From Francisella halioticida (GTDB lineage: Bacteria > Pseudomonadota > Gammaproteobacteria > Francisellales > Francisellaceae): DNA of 64,000 nt. The position numbers and the translations under genes were made by a program. Positions within the stretch are counted from its first letter, which is position 1, and each line of letters starts with the position of its first letter. The notes under the pieces were generated by a model. That model saw nothing but the letters and a program-made list of their open reading frames with translations. It was not told the DNA's origin and searched no databases. The stretch spans positions 682,001-746,000 of the forward strand of contig NZ_CP022132.1 of NCBI RefSeq assembly GCF_002211785.1, written 5' to 3'. This document shows, piece by piece, positions 17,328 through 27,148 of the stretch.

Positions 17328-19306
17328 TTATTTTATTTTACATGTAACATTATTTAAATCACCTTCAACTAAGTACAGAATATTTGTTTGGTCACCATTT
17401 GGTTTAGGACATTTAACATATTCTGAACTATTGTTATTTGAAACTTTGTCCCATGGAACTATAGTTATCTGATTTTTGTTTAAATCAATAGTTCCAATAT
17501 TACTATACCAAGTACGTGCGGTAACAGTATTATCAGAATTTACTTGATAATAGGGGGTTTTTGCTTCAATATCAACATTTGCTAAATTAGTAGAATTATT
17601 ATTGTCACCATGATTATGCTCTTCATGAATTGTTTCATAGGTACTCCATGCTTGCTCCCAAGCACTACCAACGCCTGGAGCATATGCCCAAGATGCACCA
17701 GAACACCATGCTGCAACACCTGTTTTACATTCATATAGCTGACCATTGTTTTTGACAACATCACCACTATTGTATACAGACTTCTCTTTATATTCAGGAT
17801 ATTTAGAAATATCTTCTCCAGTTTCACCATTATATTCATTTATTGTTACATCTAGATTTTCTTGCCATGCTTGTGCTCTAGGTAGCTGGCTAGATATGAT
17901 AAGGTTATAATCTCCAGCTGATAAATCTTCAACTTGCATTTTTAAGTTGTAAGTATCCATAGGTGCAATTTCAATATTATCTTGTCTGTAAACTTTATTG
18001 CCGTCTTTATCTTGCAATGTCACGGATACTTTTACAATTTCAGAACTGTGAGACATTATCTTTGCACTAATGTTTAAATTTCCAGAAGAGTCTAGAGTGT
18101 ACGCATTATTAAAATTCATCAAATGCAATTTATTTACCAAATTATGGTCAGCAATGTATTGATGGAAGTTAACTTGGCTATAGGGCTTATCTGCAGTTTG
18201 ATAAATAAATAAATTATTTATGCTTGGAACAACCTCACCTTCAGAATTTTTTCTCCAGCAATAAGAGCATCATTTAACTGATCAGAACTTACTTCATTGA
18301 TTTTTTCTGTTAATGTAGTCAAAAGAGTTTCAGGAGTCATATTCTTAGGAACATCTAAGAGTTTTATTGTCTCTAAAGCATCACCACCTGTTTTAAATAA
18401 TTCTAAGCTTATTATATCACCATCTTTAACATGTAAAGGGTTAATGTTAAATTTAGCAGCTTCAATAGGGTATCTATCATTTGGATTAGTAGGAGAATCT
18501 TCTTCGTGATCTCTTACATACTCCCATACACTACTTTATCCAGGAATTTCGTTTGTATTAGCATATCATTTATTCTTATAAATTTTGCCTTCATATATTA
18601 CTTCTGTGCCTGGATCTGGGTATGTTTTGCCGGGATTATATGTTGGTGTGCCTGTCGGAGTTTCTCCACTAGATTCGCCTGGAAGAATGACTGTGCCAGC
18701 TGTCTCATCATTTGTAAAATATACATCTATTAGGTTATAAAAGCTCGCATCTGTGTCTTGTACATCCCATTCTGCCATAATAACTTGATAACCTGATCTT
18801 TCTGGCATTGTACAAGTAAGAGTTAACCCCTTAGTTTTGCCTGGTTGTGCTGGAGCTTGCCAGAAAGGTTGAGGATCATAACAGTTTAATGGTTGATCTT
18901 CAAAACTATCACGAGTTAGTAATTCATCAGGATTCCAATCTGGTTTAGTTATATAAAATTTAAAATGTTTTGAACTATGGTTTGCTATAAAATACTATTT
19001 GATATTTAGCGGCTGTCCAGATGATACTATAGTTTTTGCCCATCTGCTTTGTTCTTGTTCATTTAGTGCAGAAGCTATAGTAATTCCAGCTGATCCCATT
19101 TGATTATCAAGCCCACCATTATTAAATAATCCATCAGCAGCTTCAATTGATTGTGGCTCGTACTGAATATTACCGCAATTTGTATTTTGCCCAGTATTAC
19201 AAAAATAGCCACGCGAAGAAGGGTTTTCAACATATCCATGAGAATAAGCTTGTGAACTAGCTAATAATGCTAGTCCTGTTAATAATGTGATTTTATTTAA
19301 TTTCAT
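17328..19306 (-). pseudogene. Chitin-active LPMO (AA10)/GbpA-like chitin-binding protein, multiply broken
   Basis: Reading through lesions gives about 660 residues: signal peptide ending SQAYS, then mature His1 of the copper histidine brace (HGYVENPSSRGYFC). The AA10 domain follows, including FYITKPDWNPDELLTRDSF with its second half. Then come a CBM5/12 module (YPDPGTEVIYEGKIYKNK onward), GbpA-like middle domains, and a second CBM5/12 (VYNSGDVVKNNGQLYECK to GSAWEQAW). Lesions: TAG at 18995-18997, TGA at 18566-18568 and TAA at 18536-18538 (the first two at positions where Trp is expected), and a one-base loss in the T6 run at 18247-18252. Secreted chitin oxidation/attachment is therefore lost. 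A conserved N-terminal fragment of 103 residues could still be made. Confidence 0.88.
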
Positions 19307-19531
19307 ATAAGCTCCTAATACGTATAAGTTTTTAAAAAAGTTGGTATTTGTAAATAAATATTAATTTTACTTATCAATATAAATCTACCATTAATTGAAT
19401 GGTTTATAGTTTGGTTATTTTTAACAATGGCTATGAAAAAATAACAAGGCACAAGTTTTTGGATTTTTATTTTAATCAATATTTTTTTCTATTAGGAGTT
19501 TTAATAGAGTATTTACCGGCTTGATAAATAA

Positions 19532-19565
19532 TTTACATAGTTTGCTATATACCATATAATATAGC
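19532..19565 (+). promoter_or_regulatory. thrS promoter with an overlapping palindrome
   Basis: TTTACA at 19532-19537 and a perfect TATAAT at 19555-19560 with a 17-bp spacer, 45 bp upstream of the thrS ATG. A perfect 7-bp inverted repeat GCTATAT (19544-19550)/ATATAGC (19559-19565) with an 8-bp spacer covers the -10 element, a position where a repressor or local DNA structure could act. It is likely the main promoter of thrS-infC-rpmI-rplT. Confidence 0.6.
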
Positions 19566-19604
19566 TTGTGCGTAATTTTATATTAAATAGAAAAGAAGAA
19601 AAAT

Positions 19605-21512
19605 ATGATAAATATTACATTTCCAGATGGTTCTATAAAAGAGTTTGAAAAGGGGGTTAACTCATTACAGATTGCAAAGTCTATATCTCCTGGTCTAGCT
19701 AAAGCAACTGTCGGTGTATATATAAATGATCAGTTAAAAGATGCTAAAGATATAATTGAAAATGACTGTAAACTAAAGTTAATTACAACGAAAGATTCTG
19801 AAGGTTTAGAAATCTTACGTCACTCATGTGCCCATCTTTTGGCCCATGCAGTTAAAGAGCTATATCCTGAGACAGAAGTTACTATAGGTCCTGTTGTTGA
19901 TAATGGTTTTTATTATGATTTTTCTTTTAAAGAAAATATTGGTGAGTCAGATCTTCCAAAAATAGAGAAAAAAATGAGAGATCTTGCTAAAAAAGCTACC
20001 CCAGTTAGCTATAAAGTTGTCTCTAAAGCTAAAGCAGTTGAGTTTTTTAAAAATCAAGATGAGAATTATAAAGTTGATATTATTGATAGTATTCCTAATG
20101 ATCAACAAATTAAGATCTATACTCAAGATGAATTTAGTGATTTGTGCCGAGGCCCGCATGTTCCAAGCATATCAGTAATAAAAGCATTTAAATTGACAAA
20201 GTTAGCTGGAGCATATTGGCGAGGTGATTCTAATAATGAAATGTTAACTAGAATTTATGGAACTTGCTGGGCAACGAAAGAAGACTTAGAACAGTATCTA
20301 CATATGTTAGAAGAAGCAGAGAAACGTGATCATAGAAAAATTGGTAAAGCTCTGGATTTATTTCATTTTCAAGAGGATTCACCGGGAATACCATTTTGGC
20401 ATGATAACGGTGTGAGGATTTGGCGTCAAGTAGAAGATTATATGCGTGCTTCAAATAATAAATATGGCTGTAGTGAAATAAGAACACCTTTAATTGCAGA
20501 TTTTAGTCTTTGGGAAAAATCTGGCCATGCATCTAAATATGCTGAAAATATGTTTGCAACAAAATCTGAAAATAGAGATTTTGCAATTAGACCGATGAAT
20601 TGTCCGACTTGTGTGCAGGTTTATAATACTAAACTTCATAGTTATAGAGACCTACCTATAAGAATGGCTGAGTTTGGTATAGTTCATAGAAATGAGCCAT
20701 CTGGATCTTTGCATGGCTTACTAAGAGTAAGAAGTTTTACTCAAGATGATGGACATGCTTTTTGTACACCAGAGCAGGTTGAAGAAGAAGTTATTTTGAT
20801 GGTTAGACAGTGTTTTGAAGTTTATAAAGATTTTGGCTTTAATGATTTTGATGTCAAAATTGCCCTAAGACCAGATAATAGAATAGGTGATGATGAGATT
20901 TGGGATAAATCTGAACAAATGCTTAAAAATGCTTTAGAAGCTAATAATGTTCATTATGAGTTGTTGCCAGGTGAAGGTGCATTTTATGGTCCTAAGGTAG
21001 AATTTCATTTAAAAGATGCTATAGGTAGAAGCTGGCAATGTGGAACAATACAATTAGATTTTTCTATGCCTCAAAGATTAGGAGCTACTTATATTGATAA
21101 AAATAGCGAGAAACAAGTCCCTGTAATGTTACACAGAGCAATAGTTGGATCTTTAGAAAGGTTTATTGGTATGCTTATAGAGCATTATGCTGGAAATCTA
21201 CCATTATGGCTAACTCCAACTCAGGTAGTTGTAACTGGTATTAGTAATTATCAAGATGAGTATTGTAAAGAAGTTTTTGAAACGTTAGAAAAAAATGGTA
21301 TTCGCACAAAAATAGACTTGAGAAATGAGAAAATAGGGTTTAAAATACGTGAGCATACTCTTTTACGTGTTCCTTACCTTGTTATCCTTGGTAAAAATGA
21401 GCAAGAGCAAAAGGTTGTAAATATAAGGAAACACAATGGTGAAACTCTAGGGCAGATGTCTGTGGAAGATTTTTGTGTTTTTTTAAAGAAACAAATTGAA
21501 GCTAAGAAATAA
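19605..21512 (+). CDS. thrS: Threonyl-tRNA synthetase
   Basis: A 635-residue class II aminoacyl-tRNA synthetase. Domain order: TGS (1-60), editing domain with HSCAHLLAHAVKELYP and the later SDLCRGPHVPS, catalytic core (RPMNCPTCVQVY with a zinc Cys; motif 2 FGIVHRNEPSGSLHGLLRVR; motif 3 MLHRAIVGSLERFIGML), and the anticodon-binding domain at the end. A ribosome site (agaagaaa) precedes the ATG. It heads the conserved thrS-infC-rpmI-rplT operon. Confidence 0.97.
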   Translation: MINITFPDGSIKEFEKGVNSLQIAKSISPGLAKATVGVYINDQLKDAKDIIENDCKLKLITTKDSEGLEILRHSCAHLLAHAVKELYPETEVTIGPVVDNGFYYDFSFKENIGESDLPKIEKKMRDLAKKATPVSYKVVSKAKAVEFFKNQDENYKVDIIDSIPNDQQIKIYTQDEFSDLCRGPHVPSISVIKAFKLTKLAGAYWRGDSNNEMLTRIYGTCWATKEDLEQYLHMLEEAEKRDHRKIGKALDLFHFQEDSPGIPFWHDNGVRIWRQVEDYMRASNNKYGCSEIRTPLIADFSLWEKSGHASKYAENMFATKSENRDFAIRPMNCPTCVQVYNTKLHSYRDLPIRMAEFGIVHRNEPSGSLHGLLRVRSFTQDDGHAFCTPEQVEEEVILMVRQCFEVYKDFGFNDFDVKIALRPDNRIGDDEIWDKSEQMLKNALEANNVHYELLPGEGAFYGPKVEFHLKDAIGRSWQCGTIQLDFSMPQRLGATYIDKNSEKQVPVMLHRAIVGSLERFIGMLIEHYAGNLPLWLTPTQVVVTGISNYQDEYCKEVFETLEKNGIRTKIDLRNEKIGFKIREHTLLRVPYLVILGKNEQEQKVVNIRKHNGETLGQMSVEDFCVFLKKQIEAKK

Positions 21513-21536
21513 TAATTTCTGTGGAGGAAAAAAGTT

Positions 21537-22055
21537 ATTAAGACGGATAAAAAAGCACCTATTAATGAGCAGATTAAAGCTAAAGAGGTGCGTCTAGTTG
21601 GTATTGATGGAGAACAAATAGGAATTGTATCGATCAATGAGGCTTTAGCATTAGCTGAAGAGGCTAATGTTGATTTGGTTGAAATGGTAGCAAATGCTAA
21701 ACCACCCGTTTGTCGTTTGATGGACTATGGTAAATACTTATTTGAACAAGGTAAGAAAAAAGCACAAGCTAAAAAAAACCAAAAACAGACACAGGTAAAA
21801 GAAGTAAAGCTTAGACCTGTGACTGATGTAGGGGACTACCAGGTAAAACTACGCAACCTGATAAAGTTCTTAGAAAAAGGCGATAAAGTAAAAGTCACGC
21901 TTAGGTTCAGAGGTAGAGAAATGTCACATAAAGAGCTAGGTATGGAAATGCTTAAGCGTATGGCAAAGGATGCTACTGAATACGGTGTGGTGGAACACCA
22001 ACCTAAAATGGAAGGTCGTCAGATGATTATGGTCTTAGGACCAAAGAAAAAGTAG
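21537..22055 (+). CDS. infC: Translation initiation factor IF-3 (ATT start)
   Basis: 172 residues when read from ATT at 21537 ([20 protein letters not shown]); IF-3 binds 30S, prevents premature 50S joining and proofreads start codons. The gtggagga ribosome site at 21521-21528 fits the ATT and not the GTG at 21588, which would remove the conserved N-terminal [12 protein letters not shown] segment. The rare AUU start is the well-known autoregulatory device of infC: IF-3 discriminates against it. The N-domain, Lys-rich linker ([12 protein letters not shown]) and C-domain ([14 protein letters not shown]) are all present. thrS ends 24 bp upstream. Confidence 0.95.
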   Translation: MKTDKKAPINEQIKAKEVRLVGIDGEQIGIVSINEALALAEEANVDLVEMVANAKPPVCRLMDYGKYLFEQGKKKAQAKKNQKQTQVKEVKLRPVTDVGDYQVKLRNLIKFLEKGDKVKVTLRFRGREMSHKELGMEMLKRMAKDATEYGVVEHQPKMEGRQMIMVLGPKKK

Positions 22056-22094
22056 CAAATAAAATAACAATAATACAATGCGGAGTATTAAAAA

Positions 22095-22292
22095 ATGCCA
22101 AAGTTAAAAACTAAAAGTGGTGCTGCTAAGCGCTTTAAAAAGACTGGTAAGGGCGGTTTCAAACATCGTTGTGCAAATCGTGCTCATATTAATACTAAAA
22201 TGACAACTAAAAGAAAGCGTCATTTAAGAGGTATGAATCAAGTAGCTAAGGTTGACACACCTAGCTTAGTTCAGCAAATGCCATACGCATAA
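22095..22292 (+). CDS. rpmI: 50S ribosomal protein L35
   Basis: 65 residues, highly basic, beginning [20 protein letters not shown], the L35 signature, with [10 protein letters not shown] near the middle. The length equals that of E. coli L35. A ribosome site (cggagt) lies 9 bp before the ATG. It is between infC and rplT, as in most bacteria. Confidence 0.98.
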   Translation: MPKLKTKSGAAKRFKKTGKGGFKHRCANRAHINTKMTTKRKRHLRGMNQVAKVDTPSLVQQMPYA

Positions 22293-22339
22293 TGTTGAGT
22301 GTAGATTTATTTATCAATTTTTAAAGTGGAAATTAAATT

Positions 22340-22696
22340 ATGTCAAGAGTAAAAAGAGGCGTAACAGCACGTGCACGTCATAAGAAGGTTTTAAAGCAAG
22401 CTAAAGGTTATTACGGTGCTCGTTCAAGAGTATATAGAGTAGCGAAGCAAGCTGTGATTAAAGCAGGTCAATATGCTTATAGAGACCGTAAAGTTAAGAA
22501 AAGAACATTCAGATCACTTTGGATTGTTCGTATTAATGCTGCTGCTAGGCAACACGATATTAGCTATAGTCAATTAATCAATGGCTTAAACAAAGCTGGT
22601 GTTGAGCTAGATAGAAAAGTATTAGCTGAATTAGCTGTATATAACAAAGATGCATTTGCTACAGTTGTAGAAAAAGCAAAAGCTGCTTTAGCTTAA
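22340..22696 (+). CDS. rplT: 50S ribosomal protein L20
   Basis: 118 residues, basic, with the L20 start [20 protein letters not shown], then [20 protein letters not shown] and [16 protein letters not shown]20 organises 23S rRNA early in 50S assembly and in enterobacteria represses rpmI-rplT translation. Whether a similar leader control exists here was not visible. It is the last gene of the thrS operon. Confidence 0.98.
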   Translation: MSRVKRGVTARARHKKVLKQAKGYYGARSRVYRVAKQAVIKAGQYAYRDRKVKKRTFRSLWIVRINAAARQHDISYSQLINGLNKAGVELDRKVLAELAVYNKDAFATVVEKAKAALA

Positions 22697-22737
22697 TAAT
22701 AATCTATATAATATTAATTCTAAATTTCAAAACTTAA

Positions 22738-23451
22738 GTGAAACACTTAAATCCCTTACTCATCAAAAGATTATCCCTTATAATTTTTTTTAGTTCTGGA
22801 ATTTTTTTGTTTTTTATTTTAAATGGCTATAAATACTTCGATTTTAAAGAACTACAAATAGCATATGATAAAGCAGATTTATATGTTAGTGAACATCTGC
22901 TAATGTCTATTTTTATATATGCTGTGATATATGTAATAGCTGTTTTTTTCTCCATCCCGATTAAGCCTTTTCTAAAATTATTAGGAGGGCTTTTATTCGG
23001 TTTATTATTAGGTTTTGTAGTATCTCTAATATCAGCTACTATTGGAGCAATGTTTACTTTTTTGATTATAAAATATAGTTGGGGTGAGAATTCTAGTAAC
23101 TCAAAAATCAAGGTTGTTTCTAAGTTTAAATCCCTTGTACTTAATCATCCTATTTTAGTTTTATTTGTTGTTAGATTAATACCAATTCCTTTCTTTATAC
23201 CTAATGTTTTAGCAGCTATATTAAAAGTTAAAAATAGTATTTTCTTTTTTACAACTCTGATTGGGATAATACCTTTCACATTTATATATGTTTGGTTTGG
23301 TGTACACCTAAAAAATGTAATACTAGAAAATAGCGCTAATAACTTTGTTGACTATAGATTTGTGCTAGCTTTGGGTATATTAGGAGTAATGTCTCTAATA
23401 CCAGTTATGCTTAAATTTTATACTTATAATGTCCCCAGAAAAAGCTACTGA
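22738..23451 (+). CDS. DedA/TVP38-TMEM64 family membrane protein with an IS-derived C-terminus
   Basis: 237 residues with five to six predicted helices. The family (VTT domain) pattern is seen in SIPIKPFLKLLGGLLFGLLLGF, a Gly-rich re-entrant loop, and in VVRLIPIPFFIPNVLAAILKV near residue 145. Members are proposed lipid flippases or proton-linked transporters. The start is GTG at 22738 with a poor ribosome site. The last eight codons (YNVPRKSY) and the stop come from a 33-bp remnant of IS-B at 23425-23457, so the natural C-terminus was probably replaced. It may still function, as these tails are not conserved. Confidence 0.78.
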   Translation: MKHLNPLLIKRLSLIIFFSSGIFLFFILNGYKYFDFKELQIAYDKADLYVSEHLLMSIFIYAVIYVIAVFFSIPIKPFLKLLGGLLFGLLLGFVVSLISATIGAMFTFLIIKYSWGENSSNSKIKVVSKFKSLVLNHPILVLFVVRLIPIPFFIPNVLAAILKVKNSIFFFTTLIGIIPFTFIYVWFGVHLKNVILENSANNFVDYRFVLALGILGVMSLIPVMLKFYTYNVPRKSY

Positions 23452-23457
23452 TTTTAG
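23425..23457 (+). mobile_element. 33-bp end remnant of IS-B
   Basis: This stretch (TATAATGTCCCCAGAAAAAG and the following 13 bases) is identical to the transposase-proximal end of the IS-B elements at 48388-49699 and 52996-54307, in opposite orientation to those copies. It is cut off exactly at 23457 by the terminal TGATCT of IS-A copy 2. So an IS-B once stood here and was later truncated by IS-A insertion or a linked deletion. It now supplies the stop codon of the DedA-like gene. Confidence 0.85.
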
Positions 23458-24669
23458 TGATCTACCCCGTCAATTTGGGACAGTTTACTACTTCATTTTC
23501 CATTATATATTCAAATTGATATGGAGTCATATAATTTATTGTAGAATGTCTCCTTTTTGTATTATAGTAAGCTTCAATATATTCAAATATTGATAGTTTA
23601 GCTTCTTCTCTAGTTTTATATCTTTCATCATGTACTAACTCTACTTTTAAAGTTCCAAAGAAACTTTCACAAGCAGCATTATCGTAACAGCATCCTTTAG
23701 AGCTCATACTTGATAGTAGCCAGTGTTCTTTAATAATGTCTTGATATTGTTTGCTACAGTACTGTGACCCTTTATCAGAGTGTATAATCACACCACTAGG
23801 AAAATTTCTTCTAAAGAATGCCATATTTAAAGCATTACAAACTAAATCCGCTTTCATCCTAGAATCCATTGCCCAACCAATAACTGATCTTGAGAATAAA
23901 TCTATAATCACACAAAGATACAGCCACCCCTCTTGTGTAGGTACATAAGTTATATCTGTAACCCACCTATGATTTACAGATAAAGCAGTGAAGTTTTGTT
24001 CTAATAAATTATCATAAACATGTTTGTTGTGGTTAGAATCTGTAGTTTTCTTATGCTTACGAGCCGCTTTAGCATGTAAACCAAGTAATTTCATACGTTT
24101 AGATACTCTAGGTTGAGTAACTTTCCAACCCATATCTTTAAGCTCTTTGTATATCCTAACACTTCCATATCTAGATTTATGTTCATTAAAATAGCATCAT
24201 CTAGTTCAGCATTGCCTTTTACCTATAGGTTTATGAATCCATCTGTAATATGAAGATGTGCTCACATTCAAAGATTTACATAGTGTTGTTACTGGCATAA
24301 CTTTATAATGCTCCTTAATAAAGGCGTACCTTACAGATTTTGCTTTGCAAAGTACGCTGCTGACTTTTTTAGTATTTCACGCTCTGTTTCTGCCTGTTTG
24401 AGTTTTTTCTTCAAATCAGTATTTTCAAAAGATAGTTGCTGGTACTGCGTTTTATAATCTATCTTTATTTCTTTCTGAGGGTTTGACATGGCTTTGGATA
24501 TCCAACTGCAAATGGTTTTATATTTAACCCCTAAATTATCTGCTATTTATCGTCTATTTGCATCTGGTTGTAAACATAATTTAACAGCTTCATCTTTAAA
24601 CTCTTTTGTATATCTCATCTTGTCTCCTTTTCTTAACACCTAAGTGTCCCAAATAGGAGGGTATGATCA
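23458..24669 (-). mobile_element. IS3-family insertion sequence, copy 2 of type A (degraded)
   Basis: About 1.21 kb with ends TGATCT (23458) and TGATCA (24664-24669), each continuing into a matching ATTTGGGAC repeat. The transposase is on the minus strand. It is clearly related to the element at 5970-7213 but diverged at many positions, so it is an older, separate insertion. It truncates an IS-B remnant on its left and lies 12 bp from the rpiA stop on its right. No target duplication is visible. Confidence 0.88.
23462..24618 (-). pseudogene. IS3-family transposase (orfA and orfB), degraded
   Basis: orfA starts at 24618 (MRYTKEFKDEAVKLCLQPDA) and is stopped at once by TAA at 24547-24549 in the helix-turn-helix (ANRR*IADNLG; the other copy has ANRKEIADNLG). 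It can otherwise be followed to AAYFAKQNL and an AAAAAAG slippage site. orfB has lost bases near 24180-24215, in the region matching residues 30-45 of the other copy. From 24133 a clean frame (MGWKVTQPRVSKRMKL onward, 223 residues) carries the whole DDE core: WVTDITY, IHSDKGSQY, CESFFGTLK. No complete transposase can be made. Confidence 0.87.
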
Positions 24670-24681
24670 ATGTATTTAAAT

Positions 24682-25356
24682 TTAGAGAGTTTCAATCTCT
24701 CCATTTTTCTTAGCCATAATTACAGTATCTGCTGGTTTTAATGCAAAAATACCATTAGTTACAACACCTGTGATTTGATTTAATTTAGTTTCAATTTTTA
24801 GAGGGTTATCTATTTTTAGATTAAATACATCTAAGATGACATTGCCATTATCTGTGATTGTTTGTTCTCTATAAACGGGTTGGCCGCCTAGCTTAACAAT
24901 TTCTCTAGCAACATAGCTTCTAGCCATTGGGATAACTTCAACAGGGAGCGGAAATTCTCCAAGAGTACTAACTTTTTTAGATTCATCAATTATGCAAATA
25001 AATTCTTTTGAGGCTGCAACACATATTTTCTCACGAGTAAGAGCAGCTCCACCACCTTTGATAAGTTCTTTATGATTATTGCACTCATCTGCACCATCAA
25101 TATATAAATCAATTTTTCCAGCATAGTTAAGATCAACAACTTCAAAGCCTAGTTCTTTAAGTTTCTTTGTTGAGTCTTCAGAACTTGACACTACAATTTT
25201 TATTTTATCTTTGTAGTTTACTAGTTCTTCTATAAGAAAACCAACCGTACTACCAGTACCCACTCCTAAAGTGATTTCTGATTTTATATATTTTGCAGCC
25301 TCAATAGCAGCAGCTTTTTTTAGGTCATTTTGATTAATTTTTTTATTAAAGAACAT
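24682..25356 (-). CDS. rpiA: Ribose-5-phosphate isomerase A
   Basis: 224 residues. RpiA interconverts ribose 5-phosphate and ribulose 5-phosphate. Signatures: [15 protein letters not shown] (phosphate loop), the DGADE motif (YIDGADECN) and the catalytic [12 protein letters not shown]. Length is typical. The ATG lies one base after the stop of the upstream membrane-protein gene, so it is the last gene of the minus-strand run mnmG-lipoprotein-transporter-rpiA. IS-A copy 2 sits 12 bp beyond its stop and may affect transcript ends. Confidence 0.96.
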   Translation of the reverse strand: MFFNKKINQNDLKKAAAIEAAKYIKSEITLGVGTGSTVGFLIEELVNYKDKIKIVVSSSEDSTKKLKELGFEVVDLNYAGKIDLYIDGADECNNHKELIKGGGAALTREKICVAASKEFICIIDESKKVSTLGEFPLPVEVIPMARSYVAREIVKLGGQPVYREQTITDNGNVILDVFNLKIDNPLKIETKLNQITGVVTNGIFALKPADTVIMAKKNGEIETL

Positions 25357-25357
25357 T

Positions 25358-26728
25358 CTAAAATTTTCTCTGGTTAAGTATGTTACTAAAAATGCTTCCT
25401 TTTATAATATATATAATTATACATGTAATAGTAGCAATGAATTGCCACATTATTGACATTGGTAAAAATATATAGCCAATAGTTACAAATATACAAATGA
25501 AAGGAATCACTATGCGTAGAATTATATTAAATAGAGGAGAAAGCTTTATGTTAGTATGTTTAAGGATTTCATAGCTCAATTTTTGCGCATCATAAATCCA
25601 ACCAATGATGAAAACATCAAATAAAAATAAAAATATTATTAAAAGATGTAGACCGAACATATCAGAAAAATCTATATATGCTATTCCTGTTTCAATAAGG
25701 CTAATAGTCATTATTAAAGGAATTATTAGGAAAATAAGTTTTGTATAGATATTGTTTCCTAATCTATAAATGTATTTTAAAGCAGATATAAACACTACAA
25801 GATTTAGAGTTATAAATACAACTTCAAGCAATAAATAATATGTTGGAGAGTTTGCTTTAACGATTTGAAATACTAACTCTATAGGCATTGATTCATGAGG
25901 TTGTAAATAGGTTCTATAGTTACCTAAAATTGAATATATAGTTATACATATAATAAATGAGAAAACAATATTGTAAAAAATACTTTTGAAAGATGCTACT
26001 TTAAGTTTTTTATAGTTATTATCATTAATATTTATTAAATTTTTATAAAATGCTATAGATATAAAGTTACTTAATATTGCATATATTAGTGCTAGTTCAA
26101 ACATGCTGCGTAATTGTTCAGTACTTTGATAATTTAATTGAAATAAAAAATCATGAATACCATTTATACTTTGTGGTAAATATATCACCATTAACATTAA
26201 AATTATAACTAAATATAAAGATATGTGAGCTGTGGTCTTAAGTAGGTTATTAAGATTTATCTTCTCAAAACTAGTCAAAATAAATAGTATAAATATAATG
26301 ATAAATACAGCTGTTAATGACGAATAAATTGGTAAATTTGAGTTAAATTCTAAGCTTGCATCACTAAGTTTATCAATAGCTGGAATATTATCAAAAAAGT
26401 CTAAAACATACGTTGATATATTAAACATTACTAGTGAGACTAAAATTATCACTGTGCCAGTAAGTAGAATACTAATAGGCTTAAGTTTTGATGTTCCAGT
26501 GATTTTTGCGATTAATTTACTATGTGAACCCAAGTTAGGTAACGTCTTTTGTAAATGTATTGCAACTAAATTCATTGGATAGCAAAGCAATATTAAAAAA
26601 GCTATATAAGCATAAAAGAACTCAAGTCCATTATACTTAAAAACATTTGTAAAAAAACTAAAGCTAAAACAAATAGCTGTTGAAACAAGACCGATAACTA
26701 AAGGGGTTGATGTTTGCTTAATGTTCAT
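25358..26728 (-). CDS. Multi-helix membrane protein, divergent sodium symporter-like (NSS/SNF)
   Basis: 456 residues with about 11-12 predicted helices. The first two helices have an NSS-like layout ([20 protein letters not shown], a break, then [20 protein letters not shown]), recalling the unwound helix 1 and family start of bacterial amino-acid:Na+ symporters such as LeuT. The classical GNIWRFP motif is not present, so this is a distant member at best. No substrate can be given. It lies 15 bp after the lipoprotein gene and 1 bp before rpiA on the same strand. Confidence 0.55.
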   Translation of the reverse strand: MNIKQTSTPLVIGLVSTAICFSFSFFTNVFKYNGLEFFYAYIAFLILLCYPMNLVAIHLQKTLPNLGSHSKLIAKITGTSKLKPISILLTGTVIILVSLVMFNISTYVLDFFDNIPAIDKLSDASLEFNSNLPIYSSLTAVFIIIFILFILTSFEKINLNNLLKTTAHISLYLVIILMLMVIYLPQSINGIHDFLFQLNYQSTEQLRSMFELALIYAILSNFISIAFYKNLININDNNYKKLKVASFKSIFYNIVFSFIICITIYSILGNYRTYLQPHESMPIELVFQIVKANSPTYYLLLEVVFITLNLVVFISALKYIYRLGNNIYTKLIFLIIPLIMTISLIETGIAYIDFSDMFGLHLLIIFLFLFDVFIIGWIYDAQKLSYEILKHTNIKLSPLFNIILRIVIPFICIFVTIGYIFLPMSIMWQFIATITCIIIYIIKGSIFSNILNQRKF

Positions 26729-26743
26729 TAATTTTCCTAATTT

Positions 26744-27133
26744 TTAGTTTATTGCGCAGTAGTTTCCACGAAAAGTAATGTTTTTGATGATTTTTGTATT
26801 TTTATTTATAGATACCCATGTTGTACACATTAAGGCTCCAAATTGTACAAATTGAGGATCTCTATTTGCCATAATTAAACTATTCATAGGGTTACCAGCC
26901 TGTTGTATTGAGCCGGCATTTATAGCTTTTCTAATATAAACATATGTTTCAACATCAGGGTTTGGTGCAACTTTAATTACATTTTGAGGGTAACCAAACT
27001 CTTTTATATATCCTTGGATACTTTTACCAATACACGCTTTTTGCTGATCTATATATTTCTGTCTAGTAGCACAAGAAAATAAAGAGGCTAGTAAGCAGGT
27101 AAAAAAAAATATTTTAAAAAGTCTTTTTGTCAT
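26744..27133 (-). CDS. Lipoprotein of unknown function (BamE/SmpA-like start)
   Basis: 129 residues. The signal peptide ends in the lipobox LFSC (Cys at about 21), so it should be lipid-anchored. After it, GKSIQGYIKEFGYPQNVIKVAPN resembles the helix-turn of SmpA/BamE-type small lipoproteins, followed by a Tyr-rich strand VETYVYIRKA and a C-terminal domain with two Cys (LMCTTWVS, GNYCAIN). The function is unknown. It is 15 bp downstream of mnmG and 15 bp upstream of the transporter-like gene. Confidence 0.65.
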   Translation of the reverse strand: MTKRLFKIFFFTCLLASLFSCATRQKYIDQQKACIGKSIQGYIKEFGYPQNVIKVAPNPDVETYVYIRKAINAGSIQQAGNPMNSLIMANRDPQFVQFGALMCTTWVSINKNTKIIKNITFRGNYCAIN

Positions 27134-27148
27134 AGCTGCTCCTACGAT

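Noticed and set aside
18297-18733. Two plus-strand frames opposite the LPMO pseudogene
   Set aside because: The minus-strand LPMO frame explains the sequence fully once its lesions are allowed.
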